From contig VYFG01000020.1 of assembly GCA_009842505.1 (NCBI GenBank), positions 1 to 40,152 on the forward strand: 40,152 nucleotides of DNA. Direction: 5' to 3'. This document shows, one piece after another, positions 1 through 7,071 of the stretch (position 1 is the first letter of the stretch; each line of letters begins with the position of its first letter). The notes under the pieces are model-generated. The model ran no database searches, was not told the DNA's origin, and was given only the letters and a program-made list of their open reading frames with translations. The translations under genes were made by a program, and so were the position numbers. The stretch comes from Gammaproteobacteria bacterium. Lineage in GTDB: Bacteria; Pseudomonadota; Gammaproteobacteria; Arenicellales; Poriferihabitantaceae.

Positions 1-763
1 AGTCCTCCCAGCGGAGTTCCAGGATCTCGTTCCTCCGGCATCCGGTCAGCACCAGGAGCCGGATGGCGGCAGTGGCATGGAATTTGGCAATTCCCTCCGC
101 GGGGGCAATGTCCAGCGTCCGCCCGAGAGAAGCCAGTTCTTCGGAAGTCAGGAACCGTTCCGGTTCCGCATCCCGGCGGTACCGGCGAACCGACCTGCAC
201 GGGTTTCCCCCGGACGGGATCATCTCCCACAGCTCCGCCAGGCCGAACATCTTCTTCAGGATGTCCAGGGCCCGGTTCGCCGTCGTGGGCGTGTCACGGA
301 GTCCGTACTGGAACGAGAGAATGTCGTCCTTCTCCACTGCGGACACCTTCAGCTTCCCGAGCACCGGGAGAATGTTCTTCCCGAGAACATGGCGGTAGTG
401 GCCACCGGTGGTCTTCTTGGTGAATACCGCCACGTATTCCCGCAGGTAGCGCTCGGCGAGATCGGCCACCGTCGGCTCGACCGCCTCTTCCTTCGAAACC
501 GGCCGGCCGGACTTGAGGGCGGAAATCGCCTCGACGGCATCCCGGCGCGCCTGGTCGGGAGAAACCTCGCCATGACGGCCGATGGTCACCCGGTGGGACT
601 TCCCGGAGGCCCGGGTCTGGATGACATAGACCTTGGCCCCGGAGGGGTACACCCGGACGCCGAATCCGGGAATGTCCCGGTCCCAGAACACCATGTCCCT
701 GTCCCGGACGGACAGGCGGTCCACGGTGCGCTTGGTCAGGGCGCGATACTGTTTCTCTGGCAT
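1..763 (-). CDS. P4-type tyrosine integrase, 3' part cut by window edge
   Basis: Translating the complement from the ATG at 761-763 gives an open frame to base 1 with no stop, so only about 254 N-terminal residues are visible. The N-terminus (MPEKQYRALTKRTVDRLSVR, then GFGVRVYPSGAKVYVIQTR) is the DUF4102-type arm-DNA-binding domain of P4-like island integrases. A SAM-like core-binding region follows. Near the window edge, LTGCRRNEI is catalytic box I, with the first active-site Arg. The HxxR box and the Tyr nucleophile would lie outside the window. The gene reads away from rsmJ, so the mobile element probably extends leftwards. No strong ribosome binding site is visible. Family is confident; element type (island, ICE or prophage) is unknown. 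Confidence 0.88.
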   Translation of the reverse strand, partial: MPEKQYRALTKRTVDRLSVRDRDMVFWDRDIPGFGVRVYPSGAKVYVIQTRASGKSHRVTIGRHGEVSPDQARRDAVEAISALKSGRPVSKEEAVEPTVADLAERYLREYVAVFTKKTTGGHYRHVLGKNILPVLGKLKVSAVEKDDILSFQYGLRDTPTTANRALDILKKMFGLAELWEMIPSGGNPCRSVRRYRRDAEPERFLTSEELASLGRTLDIAPAEGIAKFHATAAIRLLVLTGCRRNEILELRWED

Positions 764-1018
764 AATGGTTTCTTCGGTTGTTGGATTTTTTCCGCTTCGG
801 GGAGTTTCTGGATCTAAGTGCTGCCGTAAGCAAATCGAAAGCGAGTGACCTATAAACCAGGCGTATTAGAGCGTATCGGAGACGGGGATGCAAGGGACAA
901 GGAGATATGCCAAAAGAACACGGAGAGGCATATTATTTAACTATTACAACAGGTTAAAGAGCCAATCGCATCATATCGCATGTAAGGACGGACATGGGGT
1001 TGTCATGGTGGAGAGCAG
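764..1018. other. integrase-rsmJ interval, candidate island end
   Basis: No credible gene is seen here and no tRNA. The stretch is more AT-rich than the flanks. It holds two pairs of short direct repeats, each repeated at exactly 10 bp: GCGTAT at 861-866 and 871-876, and ATCGCAT at 965-971 and 975-981. Helically phased repeats like these are common in integrase or excisionase binding regions. The crossover site cannot be defined without the other end of the element. Confidence 0.35.
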
Positions 1019-1789
1019 TCAGATTATTGAACTCGGAACGGGTGGATAGATGTCGAACCGTACCAGCTTGCCCTTGGTTTCCCCCGATTTTCCGGGCAGC
1101 AGCGGCTCTGCATGGCGCGGTCTTTTCACCACGACACGCCGAACGGCCCGGCATCTTGCCACTTCGAGCATCTGGCGGTCCCGATCCGGGCAGTACGGTA
1201 TGATTTCCTGCAGGAGCCGGATCCCTTTCCTGGACAATGCGCTGCCCGGGCGCGGCGGGTACATCGGATCCAGGTATACCGTGTCTACCTTGTAGTCCAG
1301 GTTCCCGAGCCATTCAATCGTGTCGGCAAGCACCAGATTGAGGCGGGAGGCGAGTTCGGTATCGCCACAATGCAACAGACCGTCCGCAAGGAGTGCGTGG
1401 AGCAGGGGGTGTTCCTCCACGGCGGTAATCCGGTAACCCGCGGCAGCCAGGTGGGCGGCGTCCACGCCAAGCCCGGCGGTGCCGTCGACGATTTCACGGC
1501 ACCCGGACCCGATGGCGCGAAGCAGCGGGTCCCTTCCCCTGGCGTTCCGGCGGGATGACAGGTTGACCTGGAGCGGCTTGGGGGTGGAGTCCATGCAATA
1601 ACTGAGTTCCAGGCGTCCGACCCCGTTATAGCCGATCAGGTACCGTGCATCATGCCGGCTTCCGGGGTTGACCAATGGCACATTCAGGAATTCGGCCAAT
1701 CGCATTTCCCTGTGACAGGATTCGCTGTCGGGGTGCCGGGAATCCGGCGGACAGACGGAAACCAGAACGGCGAATTGCGAGGCGATCAT
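1019..1789 (-). CDS. rsmJ: 16S rRNA (guanine1516-N2)-methyltransferase RsmJ
   Basis: A SAM-dependent methyltransferase predicted to methylate G1516 of 16S rRNA. In the 256-residue product, the SAM-binding motif [10 protein letters not shown] is at 102-111, the catalytic-type LDPMYPPR at 173-180 and VVKRP at 220-224, all typical of RsmJ. Length matches the E. coli protein (about 250 residues). The chosen ATG is at 1787-1789. The frame stays open to a GTG at 1849, but that extension would run into the fabI ribosome binding site. The gene is divergent from fabI. Its 3' end faces the integrase interval and the C-terminus looks complete, so the presumed island did not truncate it. Confidence 0.9.
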   Translation of the reverse strand: MIASQFAVLVSVCPPDSRHPDSESCHREMRLAEFLNVPLVNPGSRHDARYLIGYNGVGRLELSYCMDSTPKPLQVNLSSRRNARGRDPLLRAIGSGCREIVDGTAGLGVDAAHLAAAGYRITAVEEHPLLHALLADGLLHCGDTELASRLNLVLADTIEWLGNLDYKVDTVYLDPMYPPRPGSALSRKGIRLLQEIIPYCPDRDRQMLEVARCRAVRRVVVKRPRHAEPLLPGKSGETKGKLVRFDIYPPVPSSII

Positions 1790-1818
1790 CTGGTGGCGCG
1801 ATCCGGGAAAGGGACGGC

Positions 1819-1862
1819 TATAATACCGTGCCACGACCGGACACCACATTCAATTCTGGAGG
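1819..1862 (+). promoter_or_regulatory. fabI promoter -10 and ribosome binding site
   Basis: A perfect TATAAT lies at 1819-1824, followed by a GGAGG ribosome binding site at 1858-1862, four bases before the fabI ATG. No convincing -35 is visible 16-18 bases upstream. The element lies in the short rsmJ/fabI divergent interval, inside the discarded N-terminal extension of rsmJ. Confidence 0.5.
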
Positions 1863-1866
1863 TTTC

Positions 1867-2670
1867 ATGGGTTTTCTGACCGGCAAGCGCGCCCTGATCG
1901 CAGGGATCGCCAGTACCCGTTCCATCGCATGGGGCATCGCCCAGGCCATGCACCGCGAAGGCGCCGAGCTGGCTTTCAGCTATCCGAACGACAAGCTGAA
2001 GGGGCGGGTGGAAAAATGTGCCGGAGAACTCGGCTCCGATATCGTCCTGCCCTGCGATGTGACCAGCGATGAAGAGATCGGCAGCCTGTTTTTAACGCTC
2101 GGGGAGCGCTGGGACGGACTCGACATACTGGTGCATTCCGTCGCATTCGCGCCGGCAGGAGAACTGGAGGGACTGTATCTCGACGCGGTGACCCGGGATG
2201 GTTTCAGGGTGGCTCATGAGATCAGTTCATACAGTTTCGCGGCCATGGGGAAGGCGGCGGCGGCGCTGATGGACGGGCGTAACGGCGCCATGGTCACGCT
2301 GACCTATATCGGTTCGATGCGCTCTATGCCGGGGTATAACGTGATGGGCCTCGCCAAGGCCAGCCTGGAGGCCAATGTCCGGTACATGGCCCAGTCCTTG
2401 GGCGGCCGGGGCATTCGGGTGAACGGCATCTCCTCGGGGCCGATCCGGACCCTTGCGGCCTCCGGGATCAAGAACTTCAAGACGATGCTGGGGCATTTCG
2501 AGCATGTGTCGCCGCTTGGCAGGGCGGTGACCATAGAGGAAGTGGGCAATGTCGCCGCGTTCCTGTGCTCGGACCTGGCGTCTGGCATCACCGGCGAGAT
2601 CACCTACGTGGATGGAGGTTTCAATACCGTGGGGATCAGCGATTACTTCGTGTCCGGCGCCGCGGAATAG
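1867..2670 (+). CDS. fabI: enoyl-[acyl-carrier-protein] reductase (NADH) FabI
   Basis: Catalyses the last reduction of each fatty-acid elongation cycle (trans-2-enoyl-ACP to acyl-ACP), in the cytoplasm. The 267-residue protein has the FabI-type nucleotide loop ([14 protein letters not shown], from 12), the active-site pair Tyr147 and Tyr157 with Lys164 ([10 protein letters not shown]), and the signature [14 protein letters not shown] (189-202). Sequence and length match E. coli FabI closely. The frame is open further upstream to 1675, but the ATG at 1867 has a good GGAGG and starts exactly where the family starts. Transcribed alone, divergent from rsmJ. Confidence 0.96.
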   Translation: MGFLTGKRALIAGIASTRSIAWGIAQAMHREGAELAFSYPNDKLKGRVEKCAGELGSDIVLPCDVTSDEEIGSLFLTLGERWDGLDILVHSVAFAPAGELEGLYLDAVTRDGFRVAHEISSYSFAAMGKAAAALMDGRNGAMVTLTYIGSMRSMPGYNVMGLAKASLEANVRYMAQSLGGRGIRVNGISSGPIRTLAASGIKNFKTMLGHFEHVSPLGRAVTIEEVGNVAAFLCSDLASGITGEITYVDGGFNTVGISDYFVSGAAE

Positions 2671-2784
2671 TGTTCACAGTCACGGATCATTCCCGACCCG
2701 GCTGCACGCGCCCATGTCAGTGACTGATCGATGGGGGCGGTCCGGACCCGGACTGCCTGATGCATACGTAAATAAGGTGAGAAC

Positions 2785-3918
2785 ATGAACAAATCGGTCG
2801 AGAGGATCAACCTTCTCAAGCCGGCGGAGCGTCCGTTTTCGGAAGACCCCACGATTTCCTTCACGATCCCGGCATACTGGTACTTCGATCCGGACATCTA
2901 TGACCGGGAGAAATACCGCGTTTTCTACCGGAGCTGGCATTATGCCTGCCATGCCAGCCAGCTGGCCGAAAAAGGAAGCTATTTCACCACCCGCATTCAC
3001 GATCAGAACATTTTCGTGATCAGGGGCGATGACGGTGAACTGCGGGGCTTCTATAACGTCTGCCAGCATCGCGGCCATGAACTGGTCCGGGGTACCGGCA
3101 GCACACGCCTCATCGTCTGTCCCTACCATGCGTGGTCCTACAGGACGGACGGCACCCTGGCCAACGCGCGCAACACCGGGACCAGCCCGGAATTCAGGGC
3201 CTGTGACTTTTCGCTCAAGCCGGTCCGGGTGGAGGTGTTCCTGGGGATGGTCTTCGTTAATTGCGACCCCGATGCCGAGCCCTTCGGGGAGATGATGGAC
3301 GGACTCGAGGAGGAGATTCTCGGCTATGTTCCCGATGCCGGATCGCTGGTCTACTCGGACCGCAGGGAATACACCGTGGCCAGTAACTGGAAGGTGATCA
3401 TGGACAACTTTCTCGAGTGCTATCACTGCCATGTGGCCCACCGCGACCTCGTGGATTTGATCAACATGGATGCCTACTCGACCCAAACCCACCGCTGGTG
3501 GTCCAGCCATTGTTCCCGCGGTCCGGTCAACGCGGACAGCTCGGCCTACAAGGTCAGGGCCGACGTCGACTTCAGCTATGCGGCCTGGTTCATATGGCCC
3601 AATATCACGCTCTGGGCGATGCCCGGGGAACCCAACTTGTCGGTGCTGCAGATGAATCCCGACGGGGTGGAGCAGACGCTGGAATTCCTGGACGTGTTCA
3701 CCACTTCGCCGGAATTGAGCAACGAGATGCGGGACGCCTGCCGCTACCTGGATGACGTACTGCAACCCGAGGACATCGGGCTTTGCGAAAGCGTCCAGCG
3801 GGGGCTGAAGTCCATCGGCTACAACCAGGGCCGCTTCATCGTGGATGACTGCCGTTCGGAACTGAGCGAGCATGGCGTGCACCACTTTCAGCAGCTGGTG
3901 CGCGAGGCGCTTTCCTGA
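2785..3918 (+). CDS. Rieske non-heme iron oxygenase alpha subunit, CntA/GbcA-like
   Basis: The catalytic subunit of a ring-hydroxylating-type oxygenase. In 377 residues, the Rieske [2Fe-2S] ligands are C93-x-H95 and C112-x2-H115. The mononuclear iron site is E211-x2-H214-x4-H219, with a candidate third ligand at D330. The bridging carboxylate is Glu rather than the usual Asp, as known for carnitine monooxygenase CntA and relatives acting on quaternary amines such as glycine betaine. An AAGGTGA ribosome binding site precedes the ATG. No reductase (CntB/GbcB type) lies in the window, so electrons must come from elsewhere. Family is sure; substrate (carnitine, glycine betaine, stachydrine-like betaine) is inference. 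Confidence 0.9.
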   Translation: MNKSVERINLLKPAERPFSEDPTISFTIPAYWYFDPDIYDREKYRVFYRSWHYACHASQLAEKGSYFTTRIHDQNIFVIRGDDGELRGFYNVCQHRGHELVRGTGSTRLIVCPYHAWSYRTDGTLANARNTGTSPEFRACDFSLKPVRVEVFLGMVFVNCDPDAEPFGEMMDGLEEEILGYVPDAGSLVYSDRREYTVASNWKVIMDNFLECYHCHVAHRDLVDLINMDAYSTQTHRWWSSHCSRGPVNADSSAYKVRADVDFSYAAWFIWPNITLWAMPGEPNLSVLQMNPDGVEQTLEFLDVFTTSPELSNEMRDACRYLDDVLQPEDIGLCESVQRGLKSIGYNQGRFIVDDCRSELSEHGVHHFQQLVREALS

Positions 3919-3942
3919 CCCGCCCAGCGGACAGCGGGCGGG
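3919..3942. terminator. GC-rich hairpin between convergent genes
   Basis: A perfect 7-bp stem, CCCGCCC (3919-3925) with GGGCGGG (3936-3942), starts immediately after the oxygenase stop codon and before the convergent M14 gene. There is no U-tract, so intrinsic termination is only possible, not shown. Confidence 0.4.
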
Positions 3943-3965
3943 ACGGGGCGTTCACTGCCTCACAG

Positions 3966-5108
3966 TCACAACTCGTCTACGATCCGGTATATTGCCTCGA
4001 CGTTGGTGGCGCCCAGATGCCTCGACCGCTCCGGTGACCAGCCCTGGAGTGCATTGGGTGCACCCGCGGTGTCCTTGAAGGGCATTTCGTGTGTCATGGT
4101 CAGGGCACCGAAAGTTTCCGCGATGTAATTGGTGAAATAGGACAGATTGGCTTTCCCCGGAGGCGTGCTGGGATAGCCGTACTCGGTCTGGAAATCCGGG
4201 TTGATCAGGCTGAGTTCCCGTTTGTAGGTGTCCAGCAGCCGCTGGCGCCGGCCGTCCCAGGAGGGCACTCCCTCGGCCGACGCGATGAAGTTGCAGGCAA
4301 GGATTTCGTCCCCGTGCACGTCGATCCCGAGATCCACGCCCGTATCCTCCATCATACGCCGCACGTGCAGCACCTCCGGGCTTTTCCGGTTGTCGGGTTC
4401 ATGCCAGCAGCGGTTCAGGTTCGCACCGGCCGCATTGGTGCGAAGATGGCCAAGCGAGGATCCGTCCGGGTTCATGTTCGGTACGATATATAACGTTACC
4501 CGGTTCAGCAGTTCCCGGGAAACGGGGTCGTTGCTGTCAAGAAGCCGGCTGATGAATCCTTCCATCCACCATGATGCCATGGTTTCGCCGGGATGCTGCC
4601 GGGCGATGGCCCAGCAGATTTTCCGGTTCGCTTCCGCGTTTCCGATCCGGATGACATCCAGATCCCTTTCCTGCACCGTGGTGCCGGCATGCAGGACGGT
4701 CGTCCGGGGAGAGGTTTGCACCACTGCGACCAGGGCGGCGAGTTTTTCCAGGGAATACGGCGCGAAATAGGCATAGTGGACCGAGTCGTATCCCGGTTGG
4801 TGCCGGATGCAGAGTTCGCCGTCCTCGTAACTGGTGTCGACGCGGAACCAGAATTCCCGGTCATAGGAAGCCACGGCCCGGTAGCCTTTCCAACCGTCCG
4901 GATAACTGCATTCGCCGGCGTTGACGATACGCAGCAGGCATTGGCGGTGTGCGACCCCGGTCAGGCGGAAGTAGAACCATTGCAGGAAACCGGATTCCCG
5001 GTCCCTGCGGATTTCCAGCCGGATGTTGTCGGCTTCACTGCAATCGATTGGCCGGATATTGCCGCCTTCGAAGTTGCTCGATACATGCATGTCTGAAGTA
5101 TTGACCAT
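3966..5108 (-). CDS. M14-family zinc carboxypeptidase, cytosolic (CCP-like)
   Basis: A zinc metallocarboxypeptidase-like protein of 380 residues. Residues 1-130 form a beta-rich N-domain (SNFEGGNI, WFYFRL) like that of cytosolic carboxypeptidases. The M14 domain follows, with zinc ligands H172-x2-E175 (QHPGET) and H265 (DVHGDE), substrate-site motifs NPDG (213-216) and NLNRCW (230-235), and catalytic Glu341 (THEMPFKD). No signal peptide, so probably cytoplasmic. Bacterial members are poorly characterised; the physiological peptide substrate is unknown. The ATG at 5106-5108 was chosen because the family begins just before SNF; Met7 of this reading is an alternative, and the open frame to 5258 overlaps the next gene. 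Confidence 0.85.
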   Translation of the reverse strand: MVNTSDMHVSSNFEGGNIRPIDCSEADNIRLEIRRDRESGFLQWFYFRLTGVAHRQCLLRIVNAGECSYPDGWKGYRAVASYDREFWFRVDTSYEDGELCIRHQPGYDSVHYAYFAPYSLEKLAALVAVVQTSPRTTVLHAGTTVQERDLDVIRIGNAEANRKICWAIARQHPGETMASWWMEGFISRLLDSNDPVSRELLNRVTLYIVPNMNPDGSSLGHLRTNAAGANLNRCWHEPDNRKSPEVLHVRRMMEDTGVDLGIDVHGDEILACNFIASAEGVPSWDGRRQRLLDTYKRELSLINPDFQTEYGYPSTPPGKANLSYFTNYIAETFGALTMTHEMPFKDTAGAPNALQGWSPERSRHLGATNVEAIYRIVDEL

Positions 5109-5220
5109 TTTTTCGGAGCATAGCACTCCCCGGGTCCCGGGAAGGACGGTTGTTTGCATTCCCGCTGCGGACCGTGATCGTTCACGCAGTACAATCCACG
5201 GGTGATATAGACAGGTACCC

Positions 5221-6003
5221 ATGGTCATGACCGAAGAAATCCACCACACCCCTGACATGCTGAATCGCAGCTATTCCTCGCCGGAAATTGAAAACCAGCG
5301 GCGCCTTACGATGGCGCAGCTGGCGGTCCAGGCGGGTGAAGACGTGCTGGACATCGGCTGCGGGTCGGGCTTCCTGACCCTGGAGCTGGCCCGGGCGGTT
5401 GGCGAGAGCGGATCGGTGGATGCACTGGACATCTCCCCGGAAATGGTGGACGCAGCCCTGGAACGGTGCCGGGGGATGCCGCAGGTCTCCGTCAGCCCGG
5501 GGGATGTGACCGAACTGCAAAAACCCCCGGGGAGCTACGATGCGGTAACCTGCACCCAGGTGCTGCTGTATGTGGCGGACGTGGAAAATGCGCTTGCCCG
5601 GATGGTCCGGACGCTGCGTCCGGGCGGCCGGCTCGCGGTCCTGGAAACGGACTGGCGCGGCGTGGTCATGAACAGCGGTTATCCGGAACTGACGGACGCC
5701 GTCTTCCGGGCCTGGGACGATGCGGTGCCGAGTCCGAACCTGCCCGTCCGGCTGCACCGTCTGATGCGTGTTGCAGGCCTTGAGGATATCCGGGTGACGG
5801 CCATACCGCTTCTGAACACGGAATATGACCCGGGACTGTTCTCCGTCAGCACGCTTGACTGGATGGGCAGCAACGCGGTTCGGCGTGGGGCCGTTTCCCG
5901 GGAGGAATCCAGGAAGTGGCAGGATGACCTGGAAAGCCTGGGCCGGGAAGGGGACTACCTCTTCTGCGTCAACCGGTTCCTGTTCATCGGGCGCAGGCCC
6001 TGA
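5221..6003 (+). CDS. class I SAM-dependent methyltransferase
   Basis: A 260-residue Rossmann-fold methyltransferase. Motif I is VLDIGCGSGFLT (42-53), an acidic residue that would contact the SAM ribose is D70 (ALDIS), and the post-I to motif III region reads YDAVTCTQVLLYV then LRPGGRLAVLETDW. The substrate is not recognisable. The C-terminal half does not look like the glycine/sarcosine methyltransferases that make betaine. It lies divergent from the M14 gene and upstream of bolA. A second ATG two codons in (5227) is possible. Confidence 0.8.
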   Translation: MVMTEEIHHTPDMLNRSYSSPEIENQRRLTMAQLAVQAGEDVLDIGCGSGFLTLELARAVGESGSVDALDISPEMVDAALERCRGMPQVSVSPGDVTELQKPPGSYDAVTCTQVLLYVADVENALARMVRTLRPGGRLAVLETDWRGVVMNSGYPELTDAVFRAWDDAVPSPNLPVRLHRLMRVAGLEDIRVTAIPLLNTEYDPGLFSVSTLDWMGSNAVRRGAVSREESRKWQDDLESLGREGDYLFCVNRFLFIGRRP

Positions 6004-6059
6004 GGCAATCCGGGGCATGCGGTCTTGACAGAAGCCGTCCGAATCCGCACATTGGTCCC

Positions 6060-6374
6060 ATGAGTCTCCATTCTTCCATTGAAGCCAAGCTGCTGGCGCT
6101 GGACCCGGTCCACCTGGAAGTGGTCAATGAAAGCCATATGCACAGCGTGCCGGCGAATTCCGAGACCCATTTCAGGGTGACCGTGGTTTCGGAAAGGTTT
6201 GATGGCCAGCCGCTGCTGGCGCGTCACAGGGTTGTCAATGGCATGCTCGAGGAGGAACTTGCAGCCGGCGTCCATGCCCTGGCGCTGCATACGCGGACCC
6301 CGGACGAGTGGTTCGCGCAGGGCGGTGCGGTGCCGGAGTCCCCACCCTGCCTTGGCGGTTCAAAGACGACCTGA
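6060..6374 (+). CDS. bolA: BolA family protein
   Basis: A 104-residue BolA-fold protein, a partner of monothiol glutaredoxins in iron-sulfur trafficking and a stress/morphology regulator. The signature NESHMHSVPANSETHFRV, the RHRVVNGMLEEEL helix and VHALALHTRTPDEW match E. coli BolA closely. A perfect TTGACA (6025-6030) sits upstream, with only a weak -10 (CACATT, 6048-6053) 17 bases on. That would place the start of transcription near the ATG, and no Shine-Dalgarno is visible, so a leaderless transcript is conceivable. ibpA follows with its own promoter. Confidence 0.93.
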   Translation: MSLHSSIEAKLLALDPVHLEVVNESHMHSVPANSETHFRVTVVSERFDGQPLLARHRVVNGMLEEELAAGVHALALHTRTPDEWFAQGGAVPESPPCLGGSKTT

Positions 6375-6394
6375 CAGCGGTCCCTCCTGTAGCA

Positions 6395-6422
6395 CTTGAA
6401 ATCCGGCCGGGAATCCGCATGT
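6395..6422 (+). promoter_or_regulatory. sigma-32 (heat-shock) promoter of ibpA
   Basis: CTTGAA(A) at 6395-6401 and CCGCATGT at 6415-6422 match the RpoH consensus CTTGAAA and CCCCATNT with one mismatch in the -10, at an allowed spacing. It sits between the bolA stop and ibpA, as expected for a heat-shock operon. Confidence 0.75.
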
Positions 6423-6429
6423 TACCGGC

Positions 6430-6505
6430 GTGGCGGGAAGTCTCCCGAAGATTCCCGGACCACAGGATGTTTCAAGTGTTTAACCATATTGCTTCACAGG
6501 AGAAT
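6430..6505 (+). promoter_or_regulatory. ROSE-like RNA thermometer in the ibpA 5' leader
   Basis: The leader can fold so that UUGCU (6489-6493) pairs with the AGGAG Shine-Dalgarno (6498-6502) across a UCAC loop, with a G opposite G at 6491/6500. This UYGCU/SD pairing with an internal G-G is the hallmark of ROSE thermometers of small heat-shock genes. Upstream, GTGG (6430-6433) and CCAC (6460-6463) enclose a CGGGA/UCCCG hairpin (6434-6438 with 6443-6447). Pairing was read by eye; no folding energy was calculated. Confidence 0.65.
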
Positions 6506-6511
6506 ATGACC

Positions 6512-6979
6512 ATGACTACGATCGACCTTACCCCCCTTTATCGCAGCACCATCGGCTTCGACCGGTTCGGTTCCCTGCTGAACGCCGCCCTTGGCGCGGA
6601 AAAGCCCGCTTCCGGCGGATATCCGCCCTACAACATCGAAGTGGTCGGCGAAAACCAGTACGCCATCACCCTGGCGGTTGCCGGCTTCACCCGCAATGAC
6701 ATCGACATCCAGGTGGAACACGGTGTGCTGACCATCCGCGGCAAGCAGGATTCCGACGACAGGGAGCACAACTACCTCCACCAGGGCATCGCCAATCGGG
6801 CGTTCGAACGCAAGTTCACCCTGGCGGATCATGTGGAAGTCACCGGTGCGGAACTGTCCAACGGCCTTCTGAAGCTCAATCTGGTGAAGGAAGTGCCCGA
6901 GGCCATGAAGCCCCGGAAAATCGAGATCGGCGGTGATTCCGACACCGTGCTGGAGCACAAGTCCGGAAAAGCGGCCTGA
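6512..6979 (+). CDS. ibpA: small heat-shock protein IbpA (Hsp20)
   Basis: A holdase chaperone that binds unfolding proteins for later refolding by DnaK/ClpB. The 155-residue protein has the IbpA N-terminus (DLTPLYRSTIGFDRF), an alpha-crystallin domain from about 38 to 130 (YPPYNIEVV to LNLVKEVPEA), NRAFERKF in its middle, and a C-terminal IEI motif that docks oligomers. The ATG at 6512 was chosen because it aligns with E. coli IbpA and lies nine bases after AGGAG; an in-frame ATG at 6506 is only three bases from it. Regulation is probably double: a sigma-32 promoter and a ROSE-like thermometer. A strong terminator follows. Confidence 0.94.
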   Translation: MTTIDLTPLYRSTIGFDRFGSLLNAALGAEKPASGGYPPYNIEVVGENQYAITLAVAGFTRNDIDIQVEHGVLTIRGKQDSDDREHNYLHQGIANRAFERKFTLADHVEVTGAELSNGLLKLNLVKEVPEAMKPRKIEIGGDSDTVLEHKSGKAA

Positions 6980-7004
6980 CCCGGTCCCCGGGTTGATCAA
7001 GGGA

Positions 7005-7033
7005 GGGTGGTGACATTGTCACCGCCCTTTTTT
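7005..7033 (+). terminator. intrinsic terminator after ibpA
   Basis: A stem of about ten pairs (GGG 7005-7007, a T-G wobble, GGTGAC 7009-7014) pairs with GTCACC (7018-7023), G and CCC (7025-7027) around an ATT loop. Six Ts follow at 7028-7033. This is the clearest rho-independent terminator in the window. Confidence 0.93.
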
Positions 7034-7071
7034 CATTTCTGCACACGGGAAAGACGGTATAAGATCCGCTC

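Noticed and set aside
294..893. 199-codon open frame on the minus strand over the integrase
   Set aside because: It is out of frame with the integrase reading, is Arg/Gly/Pro-rich and has no recognisable motifs; a shadow frame in GC-rich DNA.
961..1705. GCCAATCGCAT present at 961-971 and again at 1695-1705, flanking rsmJ
   Set aside because: An 11-base match is expected by chance in a window this size, and the second copy is inside the rsmJ coding sequence. Not good evidence of island attachment ends.
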